From Chlorocebus sabaeus (Eukaryota > Chordata > Mammalia > Primates > Cercopithecidae): 64,000 nucleotides of DNA. A model generated the notes under the pieces. It saw nothing but the letters and a program-made list of their open reading frames with translations, was not told where the DNA came from and did not search any database. This document shows, piece after piece, positions 26,446 through 39,094 of the stretch (the first letter of the stretch is position 1; every line of letters begins with the position of its first letter). The stretch lies in the NCBI RefSeq assembly GCF_047675955.1, contig NC_132928.1, positions 46,556,889 to 46,620,888 on the forward strand. Direction: 5' to 3'. The position numbers and the translations under genes are program-made.

Positions 26446-26625
26446 CAGGGTGGGGAAAGGGGGAAGCACATCCAGAATGGGGAAGCTGGGAGCTCTGAAA
26501 CACACTTCTCTTCACAACATCATCTGCTGTATAATCCATATTTACAGGGTTCCAACTACTCCGAACTGCACAATTCATCTTTAGACTTTCTGCATCAGGC
26601 TGACTCTGTGAAAGCAAGGGTGGCA

Positions 26626-26646
26626 GGGTCGGTGGGGTGGGTGGGG
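26626..26646 (+). other. G-quadruplex motif
   Basis: Four G-runs of 3, 4, 3 and 4 separated by loops of 5, 1 and 1 bases on the plus strand, satisfying the standard G3+N1-7 pattern. Located in unique intergenic DNA directly before an L1M fragment. Confidence 0.6.
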
Positions 26647-26689
26647 TGGATGGAGTGTTATCTTTCAGTCAAGTAATTTTTTCCTTAAA

Positions 26690-27420
26690 CAGATTTTTTT
26701 GGCATGGCTATAAATTTACAGAAGATTGAGAATATAATGGAATTCCCATACATGGCACATTCAGTGTCCCCTGTTACTAGGGGAATTACTAGCATCCCAT
26801 ATCAGGAAGGGACATTTGTTACCATTAACAACCAATATTGGCACATTACTTTTATTATGTTCATATTCTCTTCATATTTTCTTCAGTTTTTACCCAGTGT
26901 CCTTTTTCTGTTCCAGGGTTCCATCCAGGATGTCACGTCACACTTGGTTGTCACCTTAGATTCCTCGTGGCTGTGACAGTTTCTCAGACTGTCCGTGTTT
27001 TTGACTGCCTTGATAGTTTGGAGGAGTAATGGGGAGGTGTTTCGTAGAACATCGTCCAGCTGGGGTTTGTCTGATGTTTTTCTCATGATTATGATAGAAC
27101 GGGGTTACTGGCTGTGGCGAGGAAGACCACAGAGGCAAGTGCCATTTTCATTTCATTGTGTCAAGAGTACACGCTGTCCGCGTGACTGCTCACCGTTGGG
27201 GTTACTCTGGAGCCGCCGGGTGAGGCAGAGTTTGTCGTGCTGCCCACAGTAACATCACTCTCCCCACCCTTTTCCATACTGTGTTCTGAGAGGAAGTCGC
27301 TATGTGCTGCCCACACTTAAGGAGTGGGAGTTATCCTGCACCTCTCTGAGGGCAGAATATCTACATAAATCATTTGCAGTTCCTCTCTACAGGAGATTTG
27401 TCTTTTCTCCTCAAGTAATT
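26690..27420 (-). mobile_element. L1M 3' region
   Basis: Antisense old L1: GGGGAATTACTAGCATCCCA, GTGTCCTTTTTCTGTTCCAG, TTTGTCTGATGTTTTTCTCA, ATCTACATAAATCATTTGCA. It is the reverse of the same L1M 3' family seen in forward orientation at 39015-41510. Confidence 0.7.
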
Positions 27421-29619
27421 TTTCCCATCTAGGCTTTGCTTGAAGGAATTATTTTATTTTCACTCAACACCAACTAAACAATAGTCTAAAGCCAATTCCC
27501 CCAAATCGAAGGAATTTTCTGTAATTTAGTATTAGTATTTGGAGTGTTCATAAGCCTGGGCATGGGGAAAATATGACAAAAACAAGGTTTCTAAAACCTG
27601 ACTTAATCTTCTAGTTGAGTGTCACAGTGGGCAGATCCGGAATTAGTAATTCCTTGCTAACCCTATACGGAAAGGCCCGAAAATGAATAAGAACTTAAAA
27701 ATAAAATGAGTGGGATGGTCAAAACCAATATAAATGAATTGCTGTGAGCCAAATGGAAAAGCATCCTTTGGCAAGTTTCAACCGGTTACCTCTGCGTGCC
27801 CCGAGAATGTGCTTTCGGTGTTCCAGGCCACTGGGCGCCCTTTGTAGGCATGCATCCTGCCCCTCCTCCAAAAGGAGGCAATCTCCTAAAACATGCCTCT
27901 CCTAAGGCACACATGTTCAGATTGTCCTAGCATCAACATGCTCTTAAAATCACACACATACATACACCCTTTTATTATTATTATTATTAGAATAAAAGCC
28001 ATGTCTTACTCAGAATAATTTGCTGGGTAACCAAAAATCCACTTGAACTTTTTCTTGGAGAGACTCCTTCCTTGTAAAACTAAAAAGTATATGCTTTGGG
28101 GTTGTTCATTTGAAGGAAAATGGGAGAAGTTTATTGTTGGATCAGCCTGTAAAGTTTCTACATCTGTTTGGTCAGATCAAACATTAGCCACCATTATCTT
28201 CACTCTATCAGTATATTTTTTTTCTCTGAAAGCAATTCAAAATTTGCTCCCAAAGCATGAACTTACAGATATAGGCTAGTGTTGTGCATTTCTCCAAAGT
28301 TTGCCTCCAGACAGAAAGACCTCTAATGTGCCAGCAGGTTCCTTGCGCCCGCCCTCACCTTGGGTCAGGCACAGCTCAGTTGCAGCATTCCGTGGCTCTG
28401 ACACATCTCCTTGGAAACCCACCCATTGCCTGGTATATAGCAACCAGCGTTCCCCAGTGGTAGAGGCCTTGATTCCTGTCTTATCCGGTTCTTCTGTGCT
28501 TTCACCCACATCTGAGGACAGGCCTTCATTTTGATCTATTATCTCAGGCCATTAAAATGAGCAGAAGGAAAAAAACCCCTTAAACAGCTCCAGTGTAATT
28601 GTGGTGAAGATTCTTAAAAAGAATTATCATGGCCATTTCAGAGCCTCCTCAATTTCCCCATTTCCTGTAAATGCAGCAAATGGAGAACTGCCCTGATTAC
28701 ACAGAAAGTTCAGGGAAGATGTTGGGGTTGCAAGTGGTTTCTGGTCAACTAAACCCCTGCTAACAGTATTTTTCTAAAGTATGACACTTCATTTCCAGAT
28801 TAGGCAGACTCACACCTTCATTTAACAAAATAGGTGTCCTCACTGTGTCACCCACTATGTAAAGCGTGATTACTATCATCTTTTTGGAAGATTTTGGATC
28901 TTGTTCATTCTTAACCATTATTTTTATTTAGCACTATAGTTAATACAGACAGTGTAAGTCAAAGTTTTGCTCACCCTTTGCTCACTTGGAAATTTTGGAA
29001 ATCTTTGTTTATTTTTTTAAATGAAAATTATTGATATGAGCTTATATTCTTGAGATATTTTTCTTTTAATTAACTCAATTGCTCATTGGGGGGAGTGGGG
29101 GGTGGGATCTAGCTAATCTAAGGGCTTTGATTTATGTTTTATAGGTATTTAGTTTCCAAATTCTTTGCTTGCAGAGGTACACTAAAAGAATGCCAGTTTG
29201 CAGAATGCACATGCAACCACAAAAGGAAATACAGTAATCTGATATTTGGTTAGAGTAAATCAGATATCCCTATTTAAACCATTGGCTTTACAGAAATTAC
29301 TCAAGTGTACTTCATCAACCCCAAGCATGTCCCCTAGTATTCATGTGGGACTCAAACCCACCCTTTTGTATTAAGGAGTCTCATCAAGTGTCCGTCATGT
29401 GTCTGAGTGTAGGATGCAAAGAGCCAGGGCATCCATGAATCACGATGTGTCATTCATGGCCTATGGGCTGACAAAGTGAACAAAGATTTCATTAGGCTTT
29501 ATTTGAGAAATAAAACTTCAGGACAATGTACTGAAGTGGCTTCAACTGGGACAGGATTGAAAGAGAGAAAGGTGTGATGACTTAACCAAATAAATTATCT
29601 AGTAAAACATCTACCTCAG
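27421..29619. other. Intergenic unique DNA, 2.2 kb
   Basis: Longest stretch of the intergenic interval west of 44 kb without a recognised transposon. It includes a moderately GC-rich patch at 28290-28520 and a G-rich run at 29088-29106. No exon, RNA gene or promoter can be supported. Confidence 0.55.
27967..27989. repeat. (TTA)n microsatellite
   Basis: A short run of TTA/ATT units, about seven repeats, in unique DNA. A similar short run precedes the Alu at 61603. Confidence 0.7.
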
Positions 29620-31680
29620 CTACTCACTACGGTGATCACATCTAGATGGTGCCATTTCAATCAACTGTACTTCTTCCACAACCTCAGTTTCAAGCACCCC
29701 ATCTCTAATCACCGCATTGATTCCTGAAGCTCAGTCTCTCGAGTGCCCAGACTTTAATAATACCTCAACCCTCTGGAGCCTATGATCCATTGAACCTGCC
29801 ACCTTTGCACTTTTCCCACCTTCCTTTACCATCATAGCCCTCCTAACCCATTTTAAATTCCATGGTCAGTCATTAGAGTCCATCCTTCACACACACCCAC
29901 AACTTACTGCCTCACTTTGAATTCATGTTCATTAATTTCAAGGGGTTCTTAATACTACCTGGCCATCAGATTCATTTCCCCAGTTCATTGGCTCTCCTAT
30001 TCTCCTCAAAGACCATTTCACACTTTCCCTCTTTCTTTAAACCTTCCACTCTTCCTCCCCCATGTCACTCTGCTAATGATTTATTTCCCAAGACACACAC
30101 ACAAAAGAAGTACTCAGAAGAGAACTTCTACCACACACTTCTACAGCCACATCCCACAATTTGCCTACCTTCCCCACCATCACATAACCATCTCAGGCCA
30201 ACGGGAGGGCTCCTCCCTTGCCCTCATCAAAGACCACATTCAGGGATTCTCTACCTGCATCGTTGGTTTTTATCTTTCTTCTAGGATATTGCCCACCTGC
30301 CTACAAACATGCTGTTGATTTTTCCTGTCTTAAAAAAACAAAAGAACTGCCTTGAACCCATGCTATACTTTAGCTTCTGCCCTATTTTTCTGTTCCCCTT
30401 TAGAGCAATACAAAAGAGTTGTCCATACGACTCTCCCCAGTTTCTGTTCTCCTAGTCTCTCTTGAAACTGCTGCAATTAGGTTTCAAGAAACCTCCTCCA
30501 TGGAATAGGTTTTGGCCTCCACTATTCCAACGGCCTTCCATGTTGTAAACTCAGTGGCCAATTCTCAGCCATAATCTTCTTGACTCTGACAGCATCGTTT
30601 AACATAACTGATCATTTCTTTCTCCTTAAAACACTTTCTTTTCTTGGTTTCCAGGACATTGTGCTCGTGAGGCTTTTTTCCATGAGGCACCTCCTTCTCA
30701 GTCGACTTTGCTGAATCCTTTTCTCTCAACCTCTTAACATAGAAGTGCCCCTTAATGTAGAAGAAACCACTGGAAGCTCAGGCCTTGAATCTCTTTTATG
30801 TCTACTCCCACTCCTTTGATTTTCCCACCTAGTTTCAAAGCTTTAAGCATATATGCTGATGACTTTCAAATATATGCCTTCAGCCTGCTTACACAGCTGT
30901 CCTGAACACTATGCTCATATATCTAACTGCATAATCGAAATCTCCATGTAGATGGGTAATTAATATCACCAATGTAATACATGCAGAGCTGACTGATGTT
31001 CTGTCTCCCTAGACCTCTTCTGCCTCAGTCTGCCATATCCTTGTTCAGTCCAAGAATCTTGAAGTCATTCTTGACTCTTTTCTTTCACAGCAAATCTTGC
31101 TGTCTTACTCTACCTTCAGATCATAATCAGAATGGGATCACTTCTCATCAACCTCCACTATAATCACCTTGATTCAAACCCCTCTTGTCTTTTGCATGGA
31201 TTATTGTCATTGCATCCCATCTCCTCTGCCTACTTTTGCCCTTGTCCCACTTTGGTCTACTTTAACACAACTGCCAGAAAACTCCTATTATAGTATGACT
31301 CAGGTCATGTCGTTCCTCCTTACAGAGGCATCCAGTGGCATTCTATCTCGTTCTGAGTAAAAGCCAAAGTCTTTGGAATGGGCTTAAGAGCCAACACTAT
31401 GTGTCCTGCCCCACCTCCCATCCCATGGGTCTCACTGTCCTCCTTCTCACACAGCCCCAGCCACGGGACCACTTCCACAGCAGGACCTTTGCCCTTGCTG
31501 GTGCCTCTGCCTGGAATGTGCTTTCTCTAGATATCTACGTGGGCCCAGTCTTCAATTAAACGCCATTTCCTTAAAGAGGCTTTCTCTATCATCTTGTATA
31601 AATTTACAAACTCACCCTACCCCCAAACATGTTCTCTCTCCCTTTCCATCTTTCTTTTTCTTCATAGAACTTTCTCCCCT
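29620..31680 (+). mobile_element. Long L2 element, 3' two kilobases
   Basis: Pyrimidine-rich L2 ORF2 and 3' end. Signature pieces include GACTCTTTTCTTTCACAGCA, TGACTCAGGTCATGTCGTTC, GAGTAAAAGCCAAAGTCTTT, GGACCTTTGCCCTTGCTGGT and CCTGGAATGTGCTTTCTC. ORF2 is broken by stops, as expected at this age. The Alu at 31681 inserted near its 3' end. Confidence 0.72.
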
Positions 31681-31979
31681 GGCTGGGCGTGGTGGCTCAT
31701 GCCTATAATTCCAGCACTTTAGGGGGCTGAGGTGAGCGGATTACGAGGTCAGGAGATCAAGACCATCCTGGCTAACACGGTGAAACCCTGTCTCTACTAA
31801 AAATACAAAAATTAGCCAGGCATAGTGGCGGGTGCCTGTAGTCCCAGCTACTCGGGAGGCTGAGGCAGGAGAATCACTTGAACCTGGGAGACAGAGGTTG
31901 CAGTTGGCTGGGATAGCACCACTGCCCTCCAGCCTGGGCGACAGAGCAAGACTCAGTCTCAAAAAAGAAAAAAAAAAAG
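31681..31979 (+). mobile_element. Alu, full length
   Basis: Forward Alu starting GGCTGGGCGTGGTGGCTCAT, with an A-rich tail. Confidence 0.93.
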
Positions 31980-32744
31980 AGTTTAGATCTTTCAACTCAC
32001 TGAAATAGCATTGTTTTGGTTGTTGTTGCTGTTTTGTTTTGTTTTCATAAAAATAAACCTAGCACCAAGTCCTGGCTGAAAAGTCAGGGTCTGTGTCCTT
32101 GCTGTTCAGTTTGGAGCAGGCTCGGGTCTGAGAGCAACCCCAAAACTACCATTTCTGATATGCAATTTGATGAGGATGGAGGCAGATGGGATTATCTTTT
32201 AAGAAGTGATCTTTAAGAATTGAGCTTTGCCTCTTCCATTTTTGAGACTAAAAGGCTGAACTGAAAAGATAGCGAAGGCTCCGCCTAGTCAAGCCTTTCA
32301 TAGTTGCCCCGTGAACACATGCCTGGGGCGCTCTTTCTTCCTTTGGCAAAAGTCTGATTCTGTAGCCTCTGGCCATGTTCTGGAGGCGGGACACTCCCCC
32401 TGGGAGCCACACCTGCCTTCATCACGCAGTGAGCACACCAAACAGGTTTGCCTGGCTAGACAGCGGCTGAGGTGTCTGCGGCAGAGGGAAGTACAGTCAT
32501 GCACACGCCCGATGACAGAGCCACCGGTGGACACCTCCACATAAAGGAAGCAATTGCTCTGCTCCCCCCAGGCTTAAAATAAACAGAGTAACTGCACAAA
32601 GGTGGATTTCCTGTGCGAGGAGAGCAGGGCTCAGGGACCCCCTCCCAGCCCTGTGCTTGCTTTTGAAATCCTATATTCTTTTTTTTTTTTAAATATGACT
32701 CCCAAATTGTGCAAGCTTCAGGCCCCACAAAAACTTAGTTTGCC
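31980..32744. other. Unique DNA with a GC-richer patch
   Basis: 32280-32600 is unique and richer in G and C than its surroundings, containing E-box- and half-site-like strings (CACACCTGCC, ACACATGCCTGG). It could be a regulatory element but nothing proves it. Open frames on both strands across it are mutually exclusive. Confidence 0.4.
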
Positions 32745-32925
32745 ATGACTATACTAAATTTTGTATATTGTTTCATATACTTACCCATTTGTGTGAAGTA
32801 CTTTATAAAGTGTTGTTGTTCCCATTTACAGGAAACACAGGCAAGGTTGAGAGATTTAACCTGAGGTCACACAGCTAAATTGTCCATGAACTGTGGCCGC
32901 CACTCAGTAGGGCCTAAGGTTTAAT
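32745..32925 (+). mobile_element. MIR
   Basis: CCCATTTACAGGAAACACAG, AACCTGAGGTCACACAGCTA: MIR core and following section. Confidence 0.75.
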
Positions 32926-33148
32926 TGAACTTGTTTTGATGTCTTTAGGTATATTTACTCATTGTCCTGATTTCAAATGCATCTCCCACATTAAAAGACT
33001 TGGCTCGCTTTTATTTTATGCTCATGGAACCATGCAGAACAAACGTGCCAAGTCCTAGCAGTAGAGAGTAATGATGAACCCCAGGAAGCCCAGTCCATTC
33101 CATCATCTCTCAGCCTGTTCACATCTATGAAGAGAAATTGCCATTTAG

Positions 33149-33285
33149 GCCTGTAATCCCAGCTGCCCAGGAGACTGAAGCAGGAGAATCACTGGAACCC
33201 AGGAGGCAGAGGCTGCAGTGAGCCAAGATCACGCCACTGCACTCCAACCTGGGTGACAGAGGGAGACTCCATTTCAAAAAAAAAA
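33149..33285 (+). mobile_element. Alu right-arm fragment
   Basis: Forward 3' half only, GCCTGTAATCCCAGCTGCCC to the A tail. The flanks AAATTGCCATTTAG and AAATTGCCATATAG suggest it inserted already 5'-truncated. Confidence 0.9.
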
Positions 33286-33719
33286 TTGCCATATAGAAGA
33301 TCTTGTGAAAAGTAGAGAAACCAATGGGAACTAAAATACTTATGTTAAGTTTTTAAAAATCAGTATCAGCTGTATCAGTCTCCACCTAGTTTTTCAGAAG
33401 GCTTTTGTCCTCCATAGATGGAACATCTTGATTAATTAACCAAGTCAATGTTTATATAATACTTAGAGTATCTCAGTATCTAAAGAAACTCAGAGAAGAG
33501 TTAACATTCATCGTTTCTAACTCTGTGATGAGCACAGACATATTCTGAACTTCTCTCTTCCTAATTCAAAGAGGTTGCAACCTGTTCCCTAGCAAGGGCA
33601 GCTGAAAGTAAAGATAATGTCTGCTTGAGTCCAACATGCAGACACATAGGATATACAAATGGTGAAAGCTAACACCAGGGGGAAAATTGTTAAGAACCAG
33701 TACACTAGTTACTAGATAT

Positions 33720-33900
33720 ATTAGGTGTGATGAATCACTTGGGTGAGGGGCTTATTAAACCCAGACCGTTCTCCGTCCCTCCACCCCTACTGTCTGATTC
33801 AGTCGGTCTAGGGTGGGGTTTGACAATGCATTTGTAAGAGGTTTCCGGGCAAGACAGATGTTGCTGGGCCCAGAGCCTCAGTTTGAGAACCACCACTCTT
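33720..33900. mobile_element. hAT-Charlie-type MITE (MER5-like)
   Basis: GAATCACTTGGGTGAGGGGC near the left end and CAGTTTGAGAACCACCACTC at the right end are the hallmarks of the CAGTGGTTCTCAAA family. Confidence 0.65.
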
Positions 33901-34222
33901 GAAGATGTTTTGCAGTCCACAATCCTGTGCAGATACAAACTTGGTCTTATTACATATTCAACCCACATAAAACTCAGTGCAAGAGCATAATAAAGCCCTC
34001 AGTAGTTTCTGACAGACCTTCCTTAGAATGTAATAAGACACCTGTAGACGATCATTGATATGCTTTTGATGTCAACATGGTAAGATCTTTATACTCTGGG
34101 CCCTGATTAATGACCAGGCATTTCTTTAAAGCCTCAGATAAGCAATGAGAGCTTGAAATAACCAAAAACTTGCTATGTTGTCATTGGTTTTTGTGTGTGT
34201 GTGGTTTTTTGTTGGTTTGTAT

Positions 34223-34512
34223 CTTTTTTGAGACCGAGTCTCACTCTGTTGCCCTGGCTGCAGTGCAGTGGCGCAGTCTCTGCTCACTGCAACCTCTGCC
34301 TCCCAGGTTCAAGTGATTCTCCTGCCTCAACCTCCTGAGTAGCTGGGACTACAGGCGCCCACCACCACACCTGGCCAATTTTTTGTATGTTTAGTAGAGA
34401 TGGGGTTTCACCATGTTGGTCAGGCTGGTCTCAAACTTCTGACCTCAGGTGATCCACCTGCCTTGGCCTCCCAAAGTGCTGGGATTACAGGCGTGAGCCA
34501 CTGTGCCCGGCC
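34223..34512 (-). mobile_element. Alu, full length
   Basis: Antisense Alu ending GCGTGAGCCACTGTGCCCGG. GTCATTGGTTTT flanks it on both sides (about 34180 and 34513). Confidence 0.93.
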
Positions 34513-34992
34513 GTCATTGGTTTTATGAGGACAACATCACGTTACACAAGAGTGGCCAACAATGATCAGCCAAAAACTAGAACATGTAAAATAAGCACAG
34601 GGAGCGTAAGAGTTCTCTCTGGGAATAGAGACCACAGGGCTGGGTCTCCAGGACATCAATACACAGAGAGGAATGGATGAGAGGAAAACCAGAAAAACTC
34701 AGCTTCTCAGTGGCATATCATTGAATCTCTGTCCATGCATTTTCATATCTGGATCCATGTCCCCAAGCTCATTTTCTAGATTATATTCTCTCCAACACAG
34801 CTAAAAATATACCCTTTCATACAAATACAATTTGTCCTTCAAAGACTTCTCATAATGAACAGTCCTGAGCATTCATTATATATACATTGATTAGATAGAC
34901 ATAAATATAGATATTTTCCCTGTGCATTTTTAAATTAACATGCTTATGTATTTCTAGTTTATGAAAATACATCTCCTCTATTTTTGTGTGTA

Positions 34993-35349
34993 CAGTAATC
35001 TCCAGTTATCCATGGGTTTGCTTTCTGTGGTTTCAGTTAACCTGCAGACAATCATGCTCCAAAAATATCACATGGAAAATCCCAGAAGTAAATAATTCAT
35101 TTTAAGTTGTGTGCTGTTCTGAGTAGCGTGATAAAATCTTGTGCCATCCTGCTTTGTTCCACCCAGTACATGCATCATCCCCTCGTCTAGTATACCCACA
35201 GCATATATGCTACCCTGCCCCTTTGCACGAAGTAGCCATCTCAGCAGACTGCACATATAATATATAATAGGGTTTGGTACTATCTGTGGTTTCAGGCATC
35301 CACTGTGGGTCTTGGAACATATCCCCTGTGGATAAGGGGCTGACTACTC
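34993..35349. mobile_element. Tigger-like DNA transposon, internally deleted
   Basis: Terminal inverted repeats CAGTAATCTCCAGTTATCC and, read from the other end, GAGTAGTCAGCCCCTTATCC, bounded by TA on each side (34991-34992, 35350-35351). Inner parts such as CTGTGGTTTCAGTTAACC and CTGTTCTGAGTAGCGTGATA fit this family. About 357 bp, no transposase. Confidence 0.75.
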
Positions 35350-36776
35350 TACTGTTTTTTATGTTTTATTTTTTGCTGCCTTCTCTTCTTAAGTTTCATG
35401 AAACAGAAAAAAGTTGCCTTTGTCACAGTGTAAAACCCATAGGTACCAGTAGGGTAAGCTACAAGAGCCATGGGTGTTCCAAAAGTATTTGTTGATAATG
35501 CATTTTTAAAAAGCAATCATCTATAGGGAGGGGAAAAGGCCATGTCCCCTAAAGCTAATTAGTCTAATGAGCTGTTTGCTTAACATTTCAGCATCATTTT
35601 TGAGAGTTTTACATCCATTTGAGAAACCTATTTTTTGTTATTTTTTGTTGCTCTTGGTCAGTGGCATTTTGAGAATCAAAGAAACCTATTTTTGCTTCTT
35701 GTAGAAATAACTGATTCCAGGACTAGGGCAGGGAAGGTAGAAGATTAGCCTGAAATGTCTTGATGTGCCAAAAGTAAAACAACACTCAAGAACGACCGGG
35801 ATGTATCAGAGGATCAAGGAGCCCATCTAAAGACAATCCCAGCAAAAGGAAATAATTGGCAGAATGAAGAGACAACTTACAGAATGGGAGGAAAACTTTG
35901 AAAAATATGCATCTGAAAAGGGGTTAAGATCCAGAAATTACAAGGAACTCAAACAACACAATACCAAAAAAGCAAATACGGCTGACCCTTAAACAATGCA
36001 GGAGTTAGGGGCGCCGACCCCCATGCAGTCAAAAATTTGCATTGAACTTTTGACTCCCTCTAAACTTAGCTACTAATAGCCTACTATTGACTGAAATCCT
36101 GAATGATAACATAAACAGTGAATTAACACATTTTGTATATTACATATCCTCTATGATTACAAGAGTATGCTAGAGAAAATAAAACATTATTAAGAAAATC
36201 CTAAGGAAGAAAAAGCACATTTATAATACTGTACTGTATTTATCAATACCATAAATTTACATAATCTGTTTATAAGATGAATCATCTGAAATGGTAGCAG
36301 CTACAGCTGCAGACCTTGATCTACAGTACATGTCAAGCAATTCAACTTTCTCCTGTAACATTATGACTTTTCTTTGCTTCTTGGGAGCACTTCCAGTATT
36401 ACTAGTGGCAGTTCATATGGGTCCGATGCCATTATTCAAGGTTTATGGTATTACACTAAACATGATGACAAAGATGTGGGAATTGCAAGAGATCACTTTT
36501 TTCTGTGATACACAATTTACTGAAGAGATGAACGGTTCATGTGGAGATGATTAATGTCATAGGGTATTTTAAGCAGACACTCACAACACTTGTGCTCACA
36601 GCAAGAGCAACAGGAGGTGGCAATAAAATCATTACAGTAGTACAGTATGTACTGCAGTAAATGTTACGCAGTTATGATTTAATGCTGCATCTTTGTTTTT
36701 TTATGTTTCTCTTGACTATAAATGGCACCACATACAGCCTGTGTTTGTGTGTGTAAATTGTAATAAATTTTAACTT

Positions 36777-37066
36777 GTTTTTGTTTTTGAGACATAGTCT
36801 CACTGTCGCCCAGGCTAGAGTGCAGTGGCGCAATCTCTGCTCACCACAACCTCCTACCTCCGGGTTCAAGCAGTTCTCCTCCCTCAGCCTCCCGAGTAGC
36901 TGGGATTACAAGTGCCTGCCCCTGCACCCAGTTAATTTTTCTATTTTTAGTAGAAATGGGGTTTCACCATCTTGGCCAGGCTGGTCTTGAACTCCTGACC
37001 TCGTGATCCACCTGCCTTGGCCTCCCAAAGTGCTGGGATTACAGGCATGAGCCACCATGCCCAGCC
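36777..37066 (-). mobile_element. Alu inside the Tigger element
   Basis: Antisense Alu, ending GAGCCACCATGCCCAGCC, inserted beside TTTTAACTT. Confidence 0.9.
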
Positions 37067-37073
37067 AACTTTC

Positions 37074-37376
37074 TTTTTTTTTTTTCTTTGAGATGGAGTT
37101 TTCACTCTTGTTGTCCAGGCTGGAGTGCAGTGGTATGATCTCGGCTCACTGCAACCCCCGCCTCCTGGGTTTAAGCGATTCTCCTGCCTCAGCCTCCTGA
37201 GCAGCTGGGATTACAGGCATGTGCCACCACACCCGGCTAATTTTGTTTGTATTTTTAGTAGAGACGGGGTTTTACCATTTTGGCCAGGCTGGTCTTGAAC
37301 TCCTGACCTAAGGTGATCCGCCCTCCTCGGCCTCCCAAAGAGCTGGGATTACAGGTGTGAGCCACTGCACCTGACC
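37074..37376 (-). mobile_element. Second Alu inside the Tigger element
   Basis: Antisense Alu 8 bp after the first, ending GAGCCACTGCACCTGACC. AACTTTC/AACTTTTT-type sequence recurs on its far side. Confidence 0.9.
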
Positions 37377-38794
37377 TTAACTTTTTATAATAGATTTGTG
37401 TATATCTTATGATAGTAAATGATAAAATAGATTAGTATCTTCATATATTTTATGCATTCATGACATACTTAACTTTTTCTTATTTTAAAACTATTTCTAG
37501 ACTATGCAGTTAATCTGTGAGCTTTTTCAAATCAAACTGCCACTTATCTCCAAAGTATTTTCCAGTGATTCCCGTGCAAACCCACATTGTTCAAGGATCA
37601 GCTGTAATCCAATTTATAATGGCAAAGGACTTGAGTAGACATTTCTCAAAAGAAGACATACAAATGACCAACAAGTACATAAAACATGTACTAATCACTA
37701 ATCATCCAGGAAATGCAAGCCAAAACCACAGTGAGATATCACTTCACCCCAATTAGAATGGCAATTATCAAAAGGGCAAAAACATAACAAATGATGGTGC
37801 GGATGTGGAGAAAAAGGAATCCTTACATACTGCTAGTAGGAATGTAAATTGGTACAGCCATTATGGAAAACAGCACAGAGGTTCCTCAAAAGCTGAAAAT
37901 AGAACTACCACATAATCCAGCAGTCTCACTCCTGGGGCTCTATTTTAAGGAAATAAAATCAGTATGTCAAAGACAAATCTGTACTCCCATGTTTATTGCA
38001 GCGCTATTCACAATAGCCAAGATATGGAATTAACCAAAGTATCCAACAATGAATGAAATGATAAATAAAATGTGGTATACAGTATATACACAATGGAATA
38101 CTACTCAGCCATAAAAATAATGAAATCTTGTCTTTTTTGGCAACATGGATAAAGCTGGAGGACACTGTGTTAAGTGAAATATGCCAGGTAAAGAAAGACA
38201 AATACAGCATGATCTCACTTATTTGTGGAATCTAAAAAAGATAATCTCACAGAAGTATAGAGTAGAATTGTGGTTACCAGAATCTGGGGAGAGGAGAGAA
38301 GAAGGGCAGATGGGGAGAGATTGGTTAAGAATACAAAATTACAGTTAGATGAGAATAAGTTCTGGTATTCTATAGCACAATAGGGTGACTCTAGTAAATG
38401 ATATTACAGTGTATATTTCTACATATCTAAATAACTAGAAAAGAGGGGGCTGAATGTTCTCATCACAAAGAAATGATGAATGTTTGAGGTGATGAATATG
38501 CTGAACACCATGATTTGATCATCATATATTGTACACATGTATTGAAACTTCCCTCTGTACCCCACAAATAATGTACAATTTTTATGTGTCAATTAAAAAC
38601 AAAATAAAAAGTGCTCCCACTGGTCAAATACGGGACAATTAGGAATCAAAATAAAAATCAAGAACAATATATTGTACCCTGTTAAATAAAATAAGACCCC
38701 ATGAATCTAAAATAATACAAATATGTAAGTAAATAAATAAGGGAGAAGCAAAAGCTCTACCTCCAGCATAATGCCAATTAATATATGCCATATA

Positions 38795-39010
38795 GGCTGG
38801 GCGCGGTGGCTCACGCTTGTAATCCCAGCACTTTGGGAGGCTGAGGAGTGTGGATCACGAGGTCAGGACTTCAAGACCAGACTGGCCAAGATGGCGAAAC
38901 CCTGTCTCTACTGAAAATACAAAAATTAGCCAGGTGTGGGGGCAGGTGGCTGTAATCCAAGCTACTTGGGAGGCTGAAGCAGAGAAGTGCTTGAACCCGG
39001 GAGGCAGAGG
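38795..39010 (+). mobile_element. Alu, 3' truncated
   Basis: Forward Alu starting GGCTGGGCGCGGTGGCTCAC; it stops at GAGGCAGAGG with no tail and joins L1M DNA, so the 3' end was lost after insertion. Confidence 0.9.
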
Positions 39011-39094
39011 TTTACTAAATCTTCATTTAGTAGCCATCATCACTGGATACCAAAACTGGTGGACAAAAATGTGGGGAGTAACAGGATATTTATA

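Larger units (their letters stand above)
35979..37604. mobile_element. Tigger-family DNA transposon (MER28/Tigger2-like)
   Basis: Ends CGGCTGACCCTTAAACAATG and CATTGTTCAAGGATCAGCTG are inverted copies, with a TA duplication at 35977-35978 and 37605-37606. GGGGCGCCGACCCCCATGCA and CTACTAATAGCCTACTATTG are typical inner sequences. About 1.0 kb of transposon remains once the two Alus are excluded, too short for an intact transposase. Confidence 0.85.
35845..38600 (+). mobile_element. L1 3' part, split by a Tigger element
   Basis: Forward L1 ORF2 end at 35845-35978 (AGAGACAACTTACAGAATGG) continues without loss at 37605 (TAATCCAATTTATAATGGCA, CATTTCTCAAAAGAAGACAT) through the ORF2 C-terminal part (ATACTACTCAGCCATAAAAA) and the 3' untranslated region to about 38600. 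ORF2 is broken. Confidence 0.88.
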
